6,654 bases of DNA, taken from Spirochaetales bacterium Spiro_01 (lineage in GTDB: Bacteria > Spirochaetota > Spirochaetia > Sphaerochaetales > Sphaerochaetaceae). The translations under genes were made by a program, and so were the position numbers. The stretch is taken from the NCBI GenBank assembly GCA_001604265.1, contig LVBC01000002.1:1-6654 (forward strand), in the 5' to 3' direction. The notes below the pieces were generated by a model. That model was not told where the DNA came from. It worked only from the letters and a program-made list of their open reading frames with translations, and made no database searches. This document shows, in pieces, positions 6,463-6,654 of this stretch. The first letter of the stretch is position 1, and each line of letters starts with the position of its first letter.

Positions 6463-6552
6463 CTATGTCTTAACGTGTGTGTTTTCAAGTGAGAGCAGGC
6501 CTTTGGGGGTGGCAGGTTTTTCCTCTTCAGGAGGAGGGAAAAAATCTGTCAT
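6463..6552 (-). CDS. Possible 29-codon small ORF in the GH43-HAD leader
   Basis: ATG at 6552 opens 29 codons ending with TAG at 6465-6463, nine bases before the ATG of the GH43-HAD gene and in the same frame as it. The product would be acidic and proline-rich near its start (DFFPPPEEEKP), with no recognisable family. Its ATG overlaps the TGA of the preceding frame by one base (TGATG), an arrangement typical of translational coupling. Against it: the upstream GGAT is a weak ribosome binding site, GC at third codon positions is lower than in neighbouring genes, and 29 open codons can occur by chance. Confidence 0.2.
   Translation of the reverse strand: MTDFFPPPEEEKPATPKGLLSLENTHVKT
6517..6543. 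repeat. Imperfect inverted repeat in the GH43-HAD leader
   Basis: TTTTTCCTC at 6517-6525 pairs with GAGGGAAAAA at 6534-6543, with one extra G. An alternative inner pairing CCTC/GAGG encloses a 5-base loop (6522-6534). On both strands the T-run precedes the stem, so it is not an intrinsic terminator. It could pair as an alternative RNA structure with the adjacent hairpin, since the two share the A/T tract at 6539-6544, or it could be a protein-binding site. Confidence 0.35.
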
Positions 6553-6571
6553 CAGCATCCGAATCTGCTGA
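6539..6571 (-). promoter_or_regulatory. Hairpin followed by six T upstream of the GH43-HAD gene (weak terminator or attenuator)
   Basis: On the minus strand TCAGCA (6571-6566) and TGCTGA (6557-6552) form a 6-bp stem with an 8-base loop. TGACAGA and then six T (6544-6539) follow. The stem covers the stop codon of the short frame ending at 6552. The seven bases between stem and T-run make it a poor classical terminator. Its place, about 85 bases ahead of the GH43-HAD start, allows either a weak terminator of a preceding gene or an attenuator in the leader. Confidence 0.35.
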
Positions 6572-6654
6572 AAACTCGGTAAAATGCCATTATTTTCACC
6601 TCTCTGTCAGTATATTCCAAATCGGATAGACGGAGAGTTAATTTCTTATAAAAC
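6552..6654 (-). CDS. Possible 3' end of a gene entering from the right, or a 12-codon leader ORF
   Basis: One minus-strand frame is open from the window edge to TGA at 6554-6552, giving about 33 residues ending in RVFSRFGC. Within it, ATG 6590 is preceded by GAGAGGTG at a normal distance, so a free-standing 12-residue peptide (MAFYRVFSRFGC) is equally possible. A -10-like TATACT (6614-6609) stands just upstream of that ribosome binding site, though no good -35 accompanies it. Third-position GC is lower than in the four certain genes, which argues against a normal coding end. I do not recognise the peptide. Confidence 0.25.
   Translation of the reverse strand, partial: FYKKLTLRLSDLEYTDREVKIMAFYRVFSRFGC

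Noticed and set aside
6454..6490. Catabolite-repression (cre-like) site upstream of the GH43-HAD gene
   Set aside because: Bases near TGAAAACACACACGTTA only partly resemble a cre consensus and lack the required symmetry.
6529..6538. AGGAGGAGGG on the plus strand as a ribosome binding site for a rightward gene
   Set aside because: No start codon follows at a workable distance, and no plus-strand frame of note opens there.

Overview
The window carries four complete protein-coding genes, with possible ends of two more genes at its edges. Base composition is moderate, with AGG/AGA favoured for arginine. The GlgA and Cof-type HAD sequences read like those of anaerobic, carbohydrate-fermenting gut or rumen bacteria (Clostridia such as Lachnospiraceae, or Spirochaetota such as the Sphaerochaeta/Treponema group). 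I cannot choose between these by eye. No tRNA, rRNA, CRISPR array, insertion sequence or phage gene is visible.

Layout from left to right. Positions 1-111 are probably the 3' end of a plus-strand transcript: a possible 15-codon tail of a gene, then a strong intrinsic terminator. Two copies of a CCTCC (anti-Shine-Dalgarno) motif surround and fill that terminator. Facing it, on the minus strand, is a probable two-gene operon transcribed right to left: a 12-helix major facilitator transporter (1346-2557), then an alpha/beta hydrolase of the hormone-sensitive-lipase family (168-1262). The hydrolase terminator hairpin includes its own stop codon. A 123-base divergent spacer separates this operon from glgA (glycogen synthase, 2681-4138, plus strand), which has an extended -10 promoter and a good ribosome binding site. 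glgA is convergent with the last gene, and a perfect 9-bp hairpin lies between them.

The most unusual gene is at 4183-6453 (minus strand): one 756-residue reading frame. It joins a complete family-43 glycoside hydrolase (beta-xylosidase/arabinofuranosidase type, with its beta-sandwich C-terminal domain) directly to a complete Cof-type HAD phosphatase. Both halves keep their catalytic motifs, and the HAD half has no start codon of its own at the junction. Upstream of it, 6454-6654 holds either the end of another gene or a regulatory leader: a short ORF, a hairpin over its stop codon, and a run of six T.

The common theme is intracellular carbohydrate handling: cleavage of imported oligosaccharides (GH43), possible removal of acyl groups from them (esterase, inferred only), sugar-phosphate dephosphorylation (HAD, inferred), storage of surplus glucose as glycogen (GlgA), and a transporter of unknown substrate. 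None of the four proteins shows a secretion signal, so all catalytic steps are predicted to be cytoplasmic.
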